Assembly (NCBI RefSeq): GCF_029894335.1
Contig: NZ_JARXZC010000013.1
Coordinates: forward strand, 89,392-153,391
Source: Kitasatospora sp. MAP5-34
Lineage (GTDB): Bacteria; Actinomycetota; Actinomycetes; Streptomycetales; Streptomycetaceae
Direction of reading: 5' to 3'
DNA length: 64,000 nt
Below the pieces are notes generated by a model. It was not told where the DNA came from. It ran no database searches and saw nothing but the letters and a program-made list of their open reading frames with translations. Positions 24,014-35,346 of this stretch are shown here, in pieces. The first letter of the stretch is position 1, and each line of letters starts with the position of its first letter. The translations under genes and the position numbers were made by a program.

Positions 24014-25138
24014 TTATCCGCGCGTCCCCAGGCCCGCCAGCACCCTCAGGCCCAACTCCGCCGCCTCGGAAGGATCCTGGGCCGGCACGTCGGGCGTCAG
24101 CCCGGTGCCGTCGGGCGACCGCCCGTCCGGGGTCTGGTAGCGGCCGACCGTCAGCTCCAGCACCGACCCGTCGGCCAGTCGGCTCGGCTGCTGGACGGTG
24201 CCCTTGCCGAACGTACGGGCGCCCACCAGCACCGCGCGGCAGCGGTCCTGCAGAGCCCCCGCCAGCAGCTCGGAGGCGCTCATGGTGCCGCCGTCCACCA
24301 GCACCACCAGCGGTGTCGTGGTGTCACCACCCCGGGCGGCGGTCAACTCCCGTGCCACGCCCCGGGCCTCGTACGAGCCCACCGGGCCGCCGTCCAGGAA
24401 GACCGAGGCGGTCTCGGACGCCTCCTCGACCAGGCCGCCCGAGCTGCCCCGCAGGTCGAGCAGCACGCCGCGCGCGCCTCGGGCGGCGGCCCGGACCTGC
24501 TCGGCGACCCCGCTGGTGAAGCCGTGCACCGCGATCCGGACGATGCCGGCGGCGGGGTGATCCACCGTCACCTCCTGGGCGTCCAGCACCGTCCGGCGCA
24601 GCACCACCTCGCGCACCGGCCCGCCCGCCCGCTGGACGGCCAGCGACACGGTCGAGCCCGCCTGCCGGCCCTCCGGCCCGCCGCGCAGCCGGGCCACCAC
24701 CTCGGTGACCGGGAGGCGGTCGGCCCGGATCCCGTCGATGTGCAGCAGCCGGTCGCCGACCGTGACCCCCGCCAGAGCGGCGGGCCCGGCAGCCCGGACC
24801 TGCGACACGTCGGTACTGCCGTCCCGCGCCCGGTCCACCGAGAGCCCGACACCGAGGTACCGGCCGCTGGTGAGGTCCGAGTACGCCTGCGGGCTGTAGT
24901 ACGCGGCCCAGCGGTCGCCACTGGCTCCGACCAACTGCTCCGCCTGCTGCCGGGAGAGCTGGGCACCCGCCGGGTCGATCCCGGCGGGCAGGTCCGCCGG
25001 CACGCTGTCGGAGGACGGCAGTCGGGGTGCGGACGCGGGCTCGCCCCAGGCCCCGGTGGCCGCTCCGGCGAGCAGCACGGCGCCGAACACCAAGGTGAGC
25101 GTGGCTCCCTGACGTACCTGGCGCGGCATTGCTGGCAT
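24014..25138 (-). CDS. S41 family C-terminal processing protease with PDZ domain
   Basis: 374 residues. An N-terminal hydrophobic segment (LTLVFGAVLLAGAATGAWG) acts as signal peptide or anchor. A PDZ domain (about 110–190, GVTVGDRLLHIDGI) and the S41 domain follow, with nucleophile Ser in DGGTMSASELLAGAL and Lys in GARTFGKGTVQ, the usual Ser-Lys dyad of CtpA. It is therefore an exported, membrane-near protease of unknown substrate. The position behind ftsX and before smpB on the same strand is conserved in streptomycetes. ATG 25129 is an alternative start. Confidence 0.9.
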   Translation of the reverse strand: MPAMPRQVRQGATLTLVFGAVLLAGAATGAWGEPASAPRLPSSDSVPADLPAGIDPAGAQLSRQQAEQLVGASGDRWAAYYSPQAYSDLTSGRYLGVGLSVDRARDGSTDVSQVRAAGPAALAGVTVGDRLLHIDGIRADRLPVTEVVARLRGGPEGRQAGSTVSLAVQRAGGPVREVVLRRTVLDAQEVTVDHPAAGIVRIAVHGFTSGVAEQVRAAARGARGVLLDLRGSSGGLVEEASETASVFLDGGPVGSYEARGVARELTAARGGDTTTPLVVLVDGGTMSASELLAGALQDRCRAVLVGARTFGKGTVQQPSRLADGSVLELTVGRYQTPDGRSPDGTGLTPDVPAQDPSEAAELGLRVLAGLGTRG

Positions 25139-25199
25139 GGCACCGGAGTCTAGGCGCCGCTGCCCCGGCCGAAGCCGAAACGGGCGGACCAGGCACACG

Positions 25200-25234
25200 A
25201 CAGCCCCGGACGGCGCAGTGCCGTCCGGGGCTGT
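25200..25234 (-). terminator. Terminator of the ftsE–ftsX operon
   Basis: ACAGCCCCGGACGGC and its complement around the loop GCAGT (15-bp stem), 84 bases after the ftsX stop and before the S41 protease gene. Confidence 0.88.
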
Positions 25235-25274
25235 TCGATCGCGAACCGCTGTGCGGGGTCGGACCTTTCGGAGC

Positions 25275-25334
25275 AGTACTTGAACCTTGAGGGCGGTGCT
25301 GAACCTTCAGGGCAGTACTAGACCTTCAAGTACT
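25275..25334. repeat. Nested direct and inverted repeats at the ftsX 3' end
   Basis: AGTACTTGAA (25275–25284) and TTCAAGTACT (25325–25334) are perfect inverted arms; the right arm encodes the end of FtsX. Between them GAACCTTGAGGGCGGTGCT and GAACCTTCAGGGCAGTACT form a 19-bp direct repeat. This looks like local duplication of the gene's 3' end. Confidence 0.7.
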
Positions 25335-26226
25335 TGCGGAGCGTGAAGAAGGCGGCGACGCCGGCCATCGCCATACCCACCACGATCAGCAGCGGTATCA
25401 CCGCCAACACCGAGGAGAGCCCGATGAACTGGATGAACTGGACTCGCGAGGCAAGGAAGTTCTGCACGAAGTAGTGCCCGATCAGCAGCAGCCCGGACGC
25501 CAGCGCTGCGCCCAGCAGCGCCGCGAAGGCGGCCTCCGCGATGAACGGCATCTGCACGTAGAAGTTCGAAGCGCCGACCAGGCGCATGATGCCCGTTTCA
25601 CGCCGTCGGCTGAAGGCGGACACCCGGACGGTGTTGACGATCAGCAGCAGCGCGACGAAGAGCATCAGCACCATGATCACGAACGCTGCGGCCTGCAGAC
25701 CGTTGAGCAGGCCGAAGAGGTTCTCCAGGATCTTCCGCTGGTCCTCGACCGACTTCACCCCCGGTTTCCCGGCGAAGGCGCTCTGGATGACGTCGTACTT
25801 GGTCGGGTCGTTGAGCTTGACCCGCCAGGACTGCGGCATCGCGTCCGCGCCGACGGCGGCCAGCAGCGGGTTGTCCGGGTTGGTGTCCTTGTAGCGCTTG
25901 TACGCCTCGGCCGAGCTCTCGAAGGTCGAGCTCTGGACCAGCGGCATGCCGTCCAGCACGGTCTTGACGTCCTTGATCTGCTGGTCCGTGGCGACACCGT
26001 TGGCGCACTGGGCCGAGGCACGGGCGTCGGACTTCGTGCAGAAGTAGATGCTCACCTCGACCTTGTCGTACCAGTAACCCTTCATCGAGTTGACCTGGTC
26101 CCGGACCAGGAGACTGGCACCGGCGAGGGCGAGCGACAGCGCGACACTGACGACCACCGCGATGGTCATCGTCAGGTTGCGGCGGAGACCGACACCGATC
26201 TCCGACAGAACGAACTGGGCGCGCAT
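25318..26226 (-). CDS. ftsX: Cell division ABC transporter permease FtsX
   Basis: 302 residues: a cytosolic N-terminus, a first membrane helix (about 20–42), a large extracellular loop (about 45–175) with a pair of Cys (YFCTK...QCANG) that may form a disulfide, then three further helices ending in LRKYLKV. FtsX works with the FtsE ATPase to switch on peptidoglycan hydrolases through its outer loop. GGAGTGAG precedes the ATG. The gene follows ftsE after 54 bases. Confidence 0.95.
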   Translation of the reverse strand: MRAQFVLSEIGVGLRRNLTMTIAVVVSVALSLALAGASLLVRDQVNSMKGYWYDKVEVSIYFCTKSDARASAQCANGVATDQQIKDVKTVLDGMPLVQSSTFESSAEAYKRYKDTNPDNPLLAAVGADAMPQSWRVKLNDPTKYDVIQSAFAGKPGVKSVEDQRKILENLFGLLNGLQAAAFVIMVLMLFVALLLIVNTVRVSAFSRRRETGIMRLVGASNFYVQMPFIAEAAFAALLGAALASGLLLIGHYFVQNFLASRVQFIQFIGLSSVLAVIPLLIVVGMAMAGVAAFFTLRKYLKV

Positions 26227-26280
26227 CTTTTATCTCACTCCAGGGTCAATGCAGGGTCGGGCGACGAGGCGGGCGGGTGT

Positions 26281-26970
26281 CTAGTGCTGGTAGCCGTAGA
26301 CACCGCGGGCCTGGTCGCGGACCAGCAGCCCCTTGTCGAGTTCGATCACTCGCTTGCGCATCTGGTCGACGATGGCCTGGTCGTGGGTGGCCATCAGGAC
26401 GGTCGTGCCGGTCCGGTTGATCCGGTCCAGCAGCTTCATGATGCCGACCGAGTTCTGCGGGTCGAGGTTTCCGGTCGGCTCGTCCGCGATCAGCAGCATC
26501 GGGCGGTTCACGAACGCCCGGGCGATCGCCACGCGCTGCTGCTCACCACCGGAGAGCTCGCCGGGCATCCGGCCTTCCTTGCCGCCGAGGCCGACCAGGT
26601 CGAGCACCTCGGGGACGACCTTGTTGATGGCGCTCTTCGGCTTGCCGATGACCTCCAGGGCGAACGCCACGTTCTGCGCGACCGTCTTGTTCGGCAGCAG
26701 GCGGAAGTCCTGGAAGACGGTGCCCAGCTGGCGCCGCATGTGCGGCACCTTCCAGTTGGACAGCTTGCCGAGGTCCTTGCCCAGCACGTGCACCTCACCG
26801 GTGCTCGGGCGCTCCTCGCGCAGGCAGAGCCGCAGGAAGGTGGACTTGCCCGAGCCGGAGGACCCGACCAGGAAGACGAACTCGCCCTTCTCGATCTCGA
26901 GCGAGACGTCCGACAGGGCGGGACGGTTCTGCTTGGGATAGGTCTTGGAGACGTTGTCGAATCTGATCAC
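26281..26970 (-). CDS. ftsE: Cell division ATP-binding protein FtsE
   Basis: 229 residues, a complete single ABC ATPase domain: Walker [13 protein letters not shown], signature [14 protein letters not shown], Walker [14 protein letters not shown] and the H-loop MATHDQ. The C-terminal VYGYQH end is typical of actinobacterial FtsE. It is the first gene of the ftsEX operon and drives FtsX at the septum or cell pole. Confidence 0.96.
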   Translation of the reverse strand: MIRFDNVSKTYPKQNRPALSDVSLEIEKGEFVFLVGSSGSGKSTFLRLCLREERPSTGEVHVLGKDLGKLSNWKVPHMRRQLGTVFQDFRLLPNKTVAQNVAFALEVIGKPKSAINKVVPEVLDLVGLGGKEGRMPGELSGGEQQRVAIARAFVNRPMLLIADEPTGNLDPQNSVGIMKLLDRINRTGTTVLMATHDQAIVDQMRKRVIELDKGLLVRDQARGVYGYQH

Positions 26971-27452
26971 GGCTGCATCACGGAGGCCATCCTAGGTGGA
27001 ATGGCGGACCACTCGGCCGGACTTCCGTGACCCGATCGTTACGTCGAGGCCGGAGGTCGCGGCCCCACGGCGCCGTTCCTCGGTCGGTACCGCCCCTGCA
27101 CCAGGCCTGGAGCGGACGGCGGGAGCGGCCGTCTGCCACCCCTCCAGCCAGGGACCATACGCGAATCCCCTACGAGCTCGCAGGCACCGCCCGCCGAGCG
27201 GCCAGGGAATTGGCGAAGTATGTCCTCATATGACCCGAATAATTCGAGCCATTTCACAGCCACCGCCCCGATTTCCAAGCCGGAAGGGCATCCGACTCCC
27301 CCACCCCGGGAGCCGGATGCGCCCGGACCTGGCACAGTGGTAGCTAGTGGTAACAGCAGAGCGGCTCAGTTTGGCCGCTACCCCGCACAGGGCATGGACA
27401 GGAACCAGAAGCCCGCCCGGTGCGTTGGCTGTAGCAGCAAGGAGGAGATCGC
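26971..27452. other. Divergent intergenic region ftsE / small membrane protein gene
   Basis: 482 bases without a convincing gene. It contains the palindromes TCATATGA and CGAATAATTCG near 27226–27246, in a locally AT-richer patch that may hold promoters. No RNA gene was recognised. Confidence 0.5.
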
Positions 27453-27647
27453 ATGACCTGCGACCAACTGGTGTGCGCCAACTGCAACGGCCGCGTGAGC
27501 GACGGCCGCTGCCCGGTGTGCCGCGCCAACCGTGCCCGACTGCAGGAGCAGCAGGGCCCGTTCGCCGCGCTGTCCCCGGCCACTCTGATCGCGCTGCTCG
27601 TGGCCCTGCTGGCGGTGGCCCTGATCGCCCGGCAGGCCCTGGCCTGA
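27453..27647 (+). CDS. Small zinc-ribbon membrane protein
   Basis: 64 residues. The N-terminal half has two CxxC-like pairs (CANC and CPVC, with an extra Cys near the start), which can bind one zinc. The C-terminal half is a single hydrophobic helix (LIALLVALLAVALIA). AAGGAGGAG precedes the ATG, one of the strongest ribosome-binding sites in the window. The function is unknown. It may be a tail-anchored membrane protein with a cytosolic zinc ribbon. A terminator follows immediately. Confidence 0.75.
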   Translation: MTCDQLVCANCNGRVSDGRCPVCRANRARLQEQQGPFAALSPATLIALLVALLAVALIARQALA

Positions 27648-27662
27648 CAGCCGTACGCACGA

Positions 27663-27697
27663 GGAAGGGCCCCGGGAGAACATCTCCCGGGGCCCTT
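27663..27697 (+). terminator. Terminator of the small zinc-ribbon gene
   Basis: GAAGGGCCCCGGGAGA and its perfect complement around ACA (16-bp stem), 15 bases after the stop and followed by TCTCT. Confidence 0.9.
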
Positions 27698-27724
27698 CTC
27701 TCTACGTACTACGACAACCACAAC

Positions 27725-27788
27725 AGGGGCGCGAGGAACTGCGCGAATCGGCAGGCAACCACCTGTGCCCTACCGTTCCGCGCCCCCT
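27725..27788. repeat. Dispersed inverted-repeat element, copy 1
   Basis: AGGGGCGCG-GGAAC at the left pairs with GTTCC-GCGCCCCT at the right. The loop contains CCTGTGCCCTACCG, which recurs in copy 3. It lies between the convergent small zinc-ribbon and prfB genes, 18 bases from the prfB stop. Confidence 0.8.
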
Positions 27789-27806
27789 CACGCCAGGCGG
27801 AGCCTG

Positions 27807-28919
27807 TTACGCCGCGCCGGTCTCCCGCTGCTTGCGCCAGCGGATGCCGGCCTCGATGAAGCCGTCGATGTCGCCGTCCAGGACGGCCTGCGGGTTGCCG
27901 ACCTCGTACTCGGTCCGCAGGTCCTTGACCATCTGGTACGGCGCCAGCACGTACGACCGCATCTGGTTGCCCCAGGAGCTGCCCTCGCCCTTGAGCGAGT
28001 CCATCAGGGCCCGCTCCTCCTGGCGGCGCCGCTCCAGCAGCTTCGCCTGGAGGACGTTCATCGCGGAGGCCTTGTTCTGGATCTGCGAGCGCTCGTTCTG
28101 GCAGGAGACCACCACGCCGGTCGGCAGGTGGGTGATCCGGACCGCCGAGTCGGTGGTGTTGACGCCCTGGCCGCCGGGGCCGGAGGCGCGGTAGACGTCG
28201 ATCCGCAGCTCGGTCTCGTCGATCTCGACGTGGTCGCTGACCTCGACGACGGGCAGCACCTCGACGCCCGCGAAGGAGGTCTGGCGGCGGCCCTGGTTGT
28301 CGAACGGCGAGATCCGCACCAGGCGGTGCGTGCCCTGCTCGACGGAGAGCGTGCCGTAGGCGTACGGGATCTTGACGGAGAAGGTCGCGGACTTGATGCC
28401 GGCCTCTTCCGCGTACGAGGTGTCGAGCACCTCGGTCGGGTAGTTGTGCCGCTCGGCCCAGCGGAGGTACATCCGCATCAGCTGCTCGGCGAAGTCGGCG
28501 GCGTCGACGCCACCGGCCTCGGCCCGGATGTTGACCAGGGCCTCACGGGCGTCGTACTCGCCGGAGAGCAGGGTGCGGACCTCGAGCTCCTCGACGGCCT
28601 TCTGCACGGAGGTCAGCTCGATGAGCGCCTCGGCGAGGGTGTCGGCGTCGTCCTCGTCGGCGGCCAGCTCGAACATCACGGCCAGGTCGTCGACCCGGCC
28701 GCGCAGGTGCAGGACCTTGCGCAGTTCGCCCTGCAGGAAGGAGAGCCGGCTGGTCACCTTCTGGGCGTTCGCGAGGTCGTCCCACAGGTTCGGAGCGGCT
28801 GCCTCCTCCTCCAGGGACGCGATGTCGGCCCGGATCTTGTCCAGGTCGAGGACGGCCTCGATCGACCCCATGGTCGTTTCGAGGGACTTGAGCTCTTCGG
28901 AAGGATCGACGGCTGCCAC
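27807..28919 (-). CDS. prfB: Peptide chain release factor 2
   Basis: 370 residues. RF2 is recognised by the SPF-type tripeptide ([15 protein letters not shown]), which reads UGA/UAA, and by [15 protein letters not shown], whose GGQ triggers peptide release. The frame is continuous from the first Met, so there is no programmed +1 frameshift of the kind found in Escherichia coli. It converges on the small zinc-ribbon gene and is followed by the first kinase gene upstream on the same strand. Confidence 0.96.
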   Translation of the reverse strand: MAAVDPSEELKSLETTMGSIEAVLDLDKIRADIASLEEEAAAPNLWDDLANAQKVTSRLSFLQGELRKVLHLRGRVDDLAVMFELAADEDDADTLAEALIELTSVQKAVEELEVRTLLSGEYDAREALVNIRAEAGGVDAADFAEQLMRMYLRWAERHNYPTEVLDTSYAEEAGIKSATFSVKIPYAYGTLSVEQGTHRLVRISPFDNQGRRQTSFAGVEVLPVVEVSDHVEIDETELRIDVYRASGPGGQGVNTTDSAVRITHLPTGVVVSCQNERSQIQNKASAMNVLQAKLLERRRQEERALMDSLKGEGSSWGNQMRSYVLAPYQMVKDLRTEYEVGNPQAVLDGDIDGFIEAGIRWRKQRETGAA

Positions 28920-28953
28920 ATGACCAGCCTAATGGCTCCGGGAGGGAGCTGGA

Positions 28954-30216
<1,263 letters not shown>

Positions 30217-30407
30217 AGCTCATGCTCCGTAGGCGGCGGGAGCGCACGGCCGTCGGTGCGCTCGGTGTCGGTGCGTCAGCGACCAACCTACGCGCCCGGA
30301 GACCCTCCAGGGGCGCTGGAGGGCCTCCGGGCGCCGCCGGTTGACGGGAAATATCGCGAAGTGTCGACAAAGCGCCAAAACTGCTGATCAGCGGCGGCCC
30401 GGCCCGG

Positions 30408-32207
<1,800 letters not shown>

Positions 32208-32355
32208 CTGTGTACTCCTGAATGTCAATGCTCGCCGCCGTGAGCCACGTTTCGGGCAACTCTAACCGTGTCCGCCCCGGTTTCCGAGGTACGGCCTCCG
32301 CGCCCGCGAAGAGCTCCCCCAGGAGGCCGGGTTGACCTGACTGCCCGTCGGCTCC

Positions 32356-32383
32356 ACCATGGCGATCATCGCAAGATCGTCAA
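32356..32383 (-). promoter_or_regulatory. Putative promoter of the second kinase gene
   Basis: On the minus strand TTGACG (32378–32383) is followed after 16 bases by CATGGT (32356–32361). The -10 match is weak. Confidence 0.3.
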
Positions 32384-32489
32384 ATCCGGTACCGTGCGCG
32401 GGCGGTCGGTCCCGGGTGGCAGGATGGCATAACCACACGTGTGGCCCCTTGGGACACAGCGGCACTAGCCAGAAGGGACCACGGGCGAG

Positions 32490-35216
32490 ATGCAGATCCG
32501 GCTGACCGTCCTCCGACCGCGCAGCGGCCCGGCAGCCGCCGGATCGTGCACCGACGTACTGGTCACCGCCCCGATAGGGACGACGCTGGGCACCGTCGCG
32601 GGGGCGCTCGCGGGGGCGGTGGGCGTACGCGGCCCGCGCTCGGCGACACACGTGCACCTGTACGCCGGCACCCGGCGGGTGGACGAGCAGGCACTGCTCG
32701 GGCACCCCCCGCTGCTGGACGGCGCGATTCTCTCCCTCAACGAGCCGGACCCGGACGCCGACGAGGCCGTCCACCCCGCCACCGCCGAGCTCCGCGTCAT
32801 CGGCGGACCGGACGCGGGCGGCGTGCACCGGCTGCACGGCGAGCAGATCCGGGTCGGCCGCTCCAGCGAGGCCGACGTCCCGCTCGACGACCCGGACGTC
32901 TCCCGGCTGCACCTCTCGCTGCACCTGGGCCCCGACGGCCGGGTGACCGTCCGCGACCTCGGCTCCACCAACGGCACCACGCTCGACGGCCGGTTCCTCC
33001 GGGCCGACACCGCCGAGCTGCCCGAGGGCGGACTGCTGCGGGTCGGCGAGTCCACCCTGCTGCTCGCGCCGCCCGACCCGGCGGAGCCCCGGCAGGCCAC
33101 GCCGGACGGCCTGGGCCACCTCCAGCTCTCCCCCGCACCACCCGCCAGGTCGGCCCCCACCACCCCGGCCCCCGAACCCACGCCGGACCCGCCCGCCCCC
33201 GGCCGGGCCCGGGCCCTGCTCTCCCGCCGCCTCGGCCGCTCCGGCCCCGCCGAGCAGCCCCCCGCCGGCGCGGCCCAGCAGCACGCGGCAGCCCGTACCC
33301 GGCAGGCCGCCGGCCGGCGCGAGCGCTGGCCCGACCCGGCCTCCCTGCTGCTCACCGCGCTCGCCCCCGGCCCCCGGCTCTGGGAGCGCGGTCCCGGCCA
33401 CCCGGACGCGCTGACGGTCCGGCTCGGCACCGCCGACCTCCCCGGTGGCGCCGGTACGGCCCCCGGCACGGTGCTGCCCGGCGTCCCCGTGACGGTCGAC
33501 CTGAAGACGGCCGGCAGCCTCGGCCTGGCGGGCCCGCGCGAGCGTCTGGCGGGCCTGGCCCGCGCCGTGCTGGCCCAGCTCGCCGCCCTGCACCCGCCGA
33601 GCAGCCTGAGCACCGTGCTGGTCAGCCCGGACGAGACCCGGGCCGCCGACTGGACCTGGGCCCTCTGGCTGCCGCACCTGCGGCCCGCCCACGGGCAGGA
33701 CTGCCGGCTGCTGGTCGGCTTCGACCCCGTCCAGGCCGAGGCCCGGCTCGACGAACTGACCGCACCCGACCCGGCCACCCGGCCGCCCGCGACGGTGGTC
33801 CTGCTGGACGGCGACCCGGACACCCCGGCCGCCCGCCGCGCCCTGGAGCGGCTGCTCAGGCAGGGCCCCGCGCTCGGCGTCTTCCCGATCTGCCTCGCCG
33901 AACACCCCGACGAGCTGCCGGACGGCCTCGGCGCGACCGGGCTGATCACCGGCGAGGTCTCCACCCAGCTCACAGTCACCCGCCCGGCCATGTCCGGGCA
34001 CGAGGTGCTGCCGGACATAGCCCTGGACGCCGTCTCCGCCGCCTGGGCCGAGCGGCTGGCCCGGGTCCTCGCCCCGCTCCGCGAGGCCACCCCCAACACC
34101 CGGGGCCCGCTGCCCGGCACGCTGCGCCTGCTAGACCTGCTGCACCTGGACACCGTCACCCCCGCCAAGCTCTCGGCCCGCTGGGCGGCCCTGCCCGTCA
34201 CCCCCGGCACGGCCGCCGCCCTGCTCGGCACCACCCGCGACGACCTCTGCACCATCGACCTCGCCGACCCCGACCTGACGGCACCGGGCGAGCCCGGAGG
34301 CCCGCACCTGCTGGTCGGCGGCGCCAAGGGCTCGGGGAAGACCGAGCTGCTCCGTACCCTGATCGCCTCGCTCGCCGTCTCGGAACGCCCCGAACGGCTC
34401 ACCGTCACCGTCGTCGAGGGCCGGGGCTCCACCGGCACCGACGATCCGGCGGGCCTGCGCGGCTGCACCGACCTGCCGCACGTCACCACCCACGTGGACG
34501 CGGCAGCCGACCCCCGGCACGCGATGCTCGCCGCCGAAGCCCTGCTGGACGAGCTGACGCACCGTGAGGAACTCCTCGGGGAACTCGACTTCGCCTCCTG
34601 GCACTCCGTACGTGCACACACACCCGCACTGGTGGCCGCAGGCCGGGCCGGCTCCCCCGACGCCCCCCGGATCGCGGGCCCGCGCCAGGCCCCGGAAGCC
34701 CGCGCCGCGCTGCCCGCCCGGCTGGTCGTGGTGGTGGACGACTACGACGCGCTGCTCTCCCCCACCTCCCCGGCCGGACGCCCGCTGGCCCGTGCGCTGG
34801 CCGCCGTCGCCCAGCGCGGCGGACGGCTCGGGATGCACCTGGTGGCCGCCACCGGCGCCCCGGAGGAGACGGCCGGCAGCGAGGTCGACGAGGCCGCGCT
34901 GCTGCGGATCGCCCTGCGTACCGGCGACCCGGCCGACTCCGACCTGCTGATCCACCTCCCGGACGCCGCCGCCCTCACCGACGACACCCCGGGCCGTGGC
35001 TACCTCCGCCGCCCCGACGGCGGGGTCACGGCCTTCCAGACCGCCCGGGTCAGCGGCCGCATCCCCCGCACCGCCACCCTCCGCCCGACCGTCGTCGCCG
35101 TGGACCGCTCCCAACTGGGCGCCCCACCCACCCGCCGCCCGGTCCGCGAACTGGGCAACGGCCCCACCGACCTAGCCCTCCTCGCCAGCGCGCTCCAGCG
35201 TGCCGCTGCGCAGTAA
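32490..35216 (+). CDS. FHA domain and FtsK/SpoIIIE-like ATPase fusion protein
   Basis: 908 residues. Residues 1–85 form a small beta-rich domain like that at the N-terminus of EssC-type proteins. Residues 99–185 are a canonical FHA phosphothreonine-binding domain (VGRSSEADV, SRLHLSLHL, DLGSTNGT). A Pro-rich linker follows, then a FtsK/SpoIIIE-type ATPase with a single Walker A (GGAKGSGKTE, about 610) and Walker B (LVVVVDDYDALL). No transmembrane helices are evident. The architecture is related to type VII secretion ATPases but with one complete ATPase module. Divergent Ser/Thr kinases suggest control through phosphopeptide binding (inference). Confidence 0.82.
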   Translation: MQIRLTVLRPRSGPAAAGSCTDVLVTAPIGTTLGTVAGALAGAVGVRGPRSATHVHLYAGTRRVDEQALLGHPPLLDGAILSLNEPDPDADEAVHPATAELRVIGGPDAGGVHRLHGEQIRVGRSSEADVPLDDPDVSRLHLSLHLGPDGRVTVRDLGSTNGTTLDGRFLRADTAELPEGGLLRVGESTLLLAPPDPAEPRQATPDGLGHLQLSPAPPARSAPTTPAPEPTPDPPAPGRARALLSRRLGRSGPAEQPPAGAAQQHAAARTRQAAGRRERWPDPASLLLTALAPGPRLWERGPGHPDALTVRLGTADLPGGAGTAPGTVLPGVPVTVDLKTAGSLGLAGPRERLAGLARAVLAQLAALHPPSSLSTVLVSPDETRAADWTWALWLPHLRPAHGQDCRLLVGFDPVQAEARLDELTAPDPATRPPATVVLLDGDPDTPAARRALERLLRQGPALGVFPICLAEHPDELPDGLGATGLITGEVSTQLTVTRPAMSGHEVLPDIALDAVSAAWAERLARVLAPLREATPNTRGPLPGTLRLLDLLHLDTVTPAKLSARWAALPVTPGTAAALLGTTRDDLCTIDLADPDLTAPGEPGGPHLLVGGAKGSGKTELLRTLIASLAVSERPERLTVTVVEGRGSTGTDDPAGLRGCTDLPHVTTHVDAAADPRHAMLAAEALLDELTHREELLGELDFASWHSVRAHTPALVAAGRAGSPDAPRIAGPRQAPEARAALPARLVVVVDDYDALLSPTSPAGRPLARALAAVAQRGGRLGMHLVAATGAPEETAGSEVDEAALLRIALRTGDPADSDLLIHLPDAAALTDDTPGRGYLRRPDGGVTAFQTARVSGRIPRTATLRPTVVAVDRSQLGAPPTRRPVRELGNGPTDLALLASALQRAAAQ

Positions 35217-35225
35217 CCACAACCA

Positions 35226-35332
35226 GGGGCGCGAGGAACTGCGCTGATCGGGGTACCAAAAGGGGCGCGGGGAGCTGCGCTGCCAACCATGCACTCCCGT
35301 ACACAGTTGCGCAGAACAGCTCCCCGCGCCCC
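35226..35332. repeat. Dispersed inverted-repeat element, copy 2
   Basis: A first half-copy, GGGGCGCGAGGAACTGCGC at 35227, is followed by GGGGCGCGGGGAGCTG (35262–35277), which pairs perfectly with CAGCTCCCCGCGCCCC (35317–35332). It fills the space between the convergent FHA and glutamate dehydrogenase genes and probably terminates both. Confidence 0.85.
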
Positions 35333-35346
35333 GAGCAAGTTGGCCG

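Noticed and set aside
32262..34621. Minus-strand frames opposite the FHA ATPase gene
   Set aside because: Compositional shadows; the plus-strand frame has FHA and P-loop motifs.
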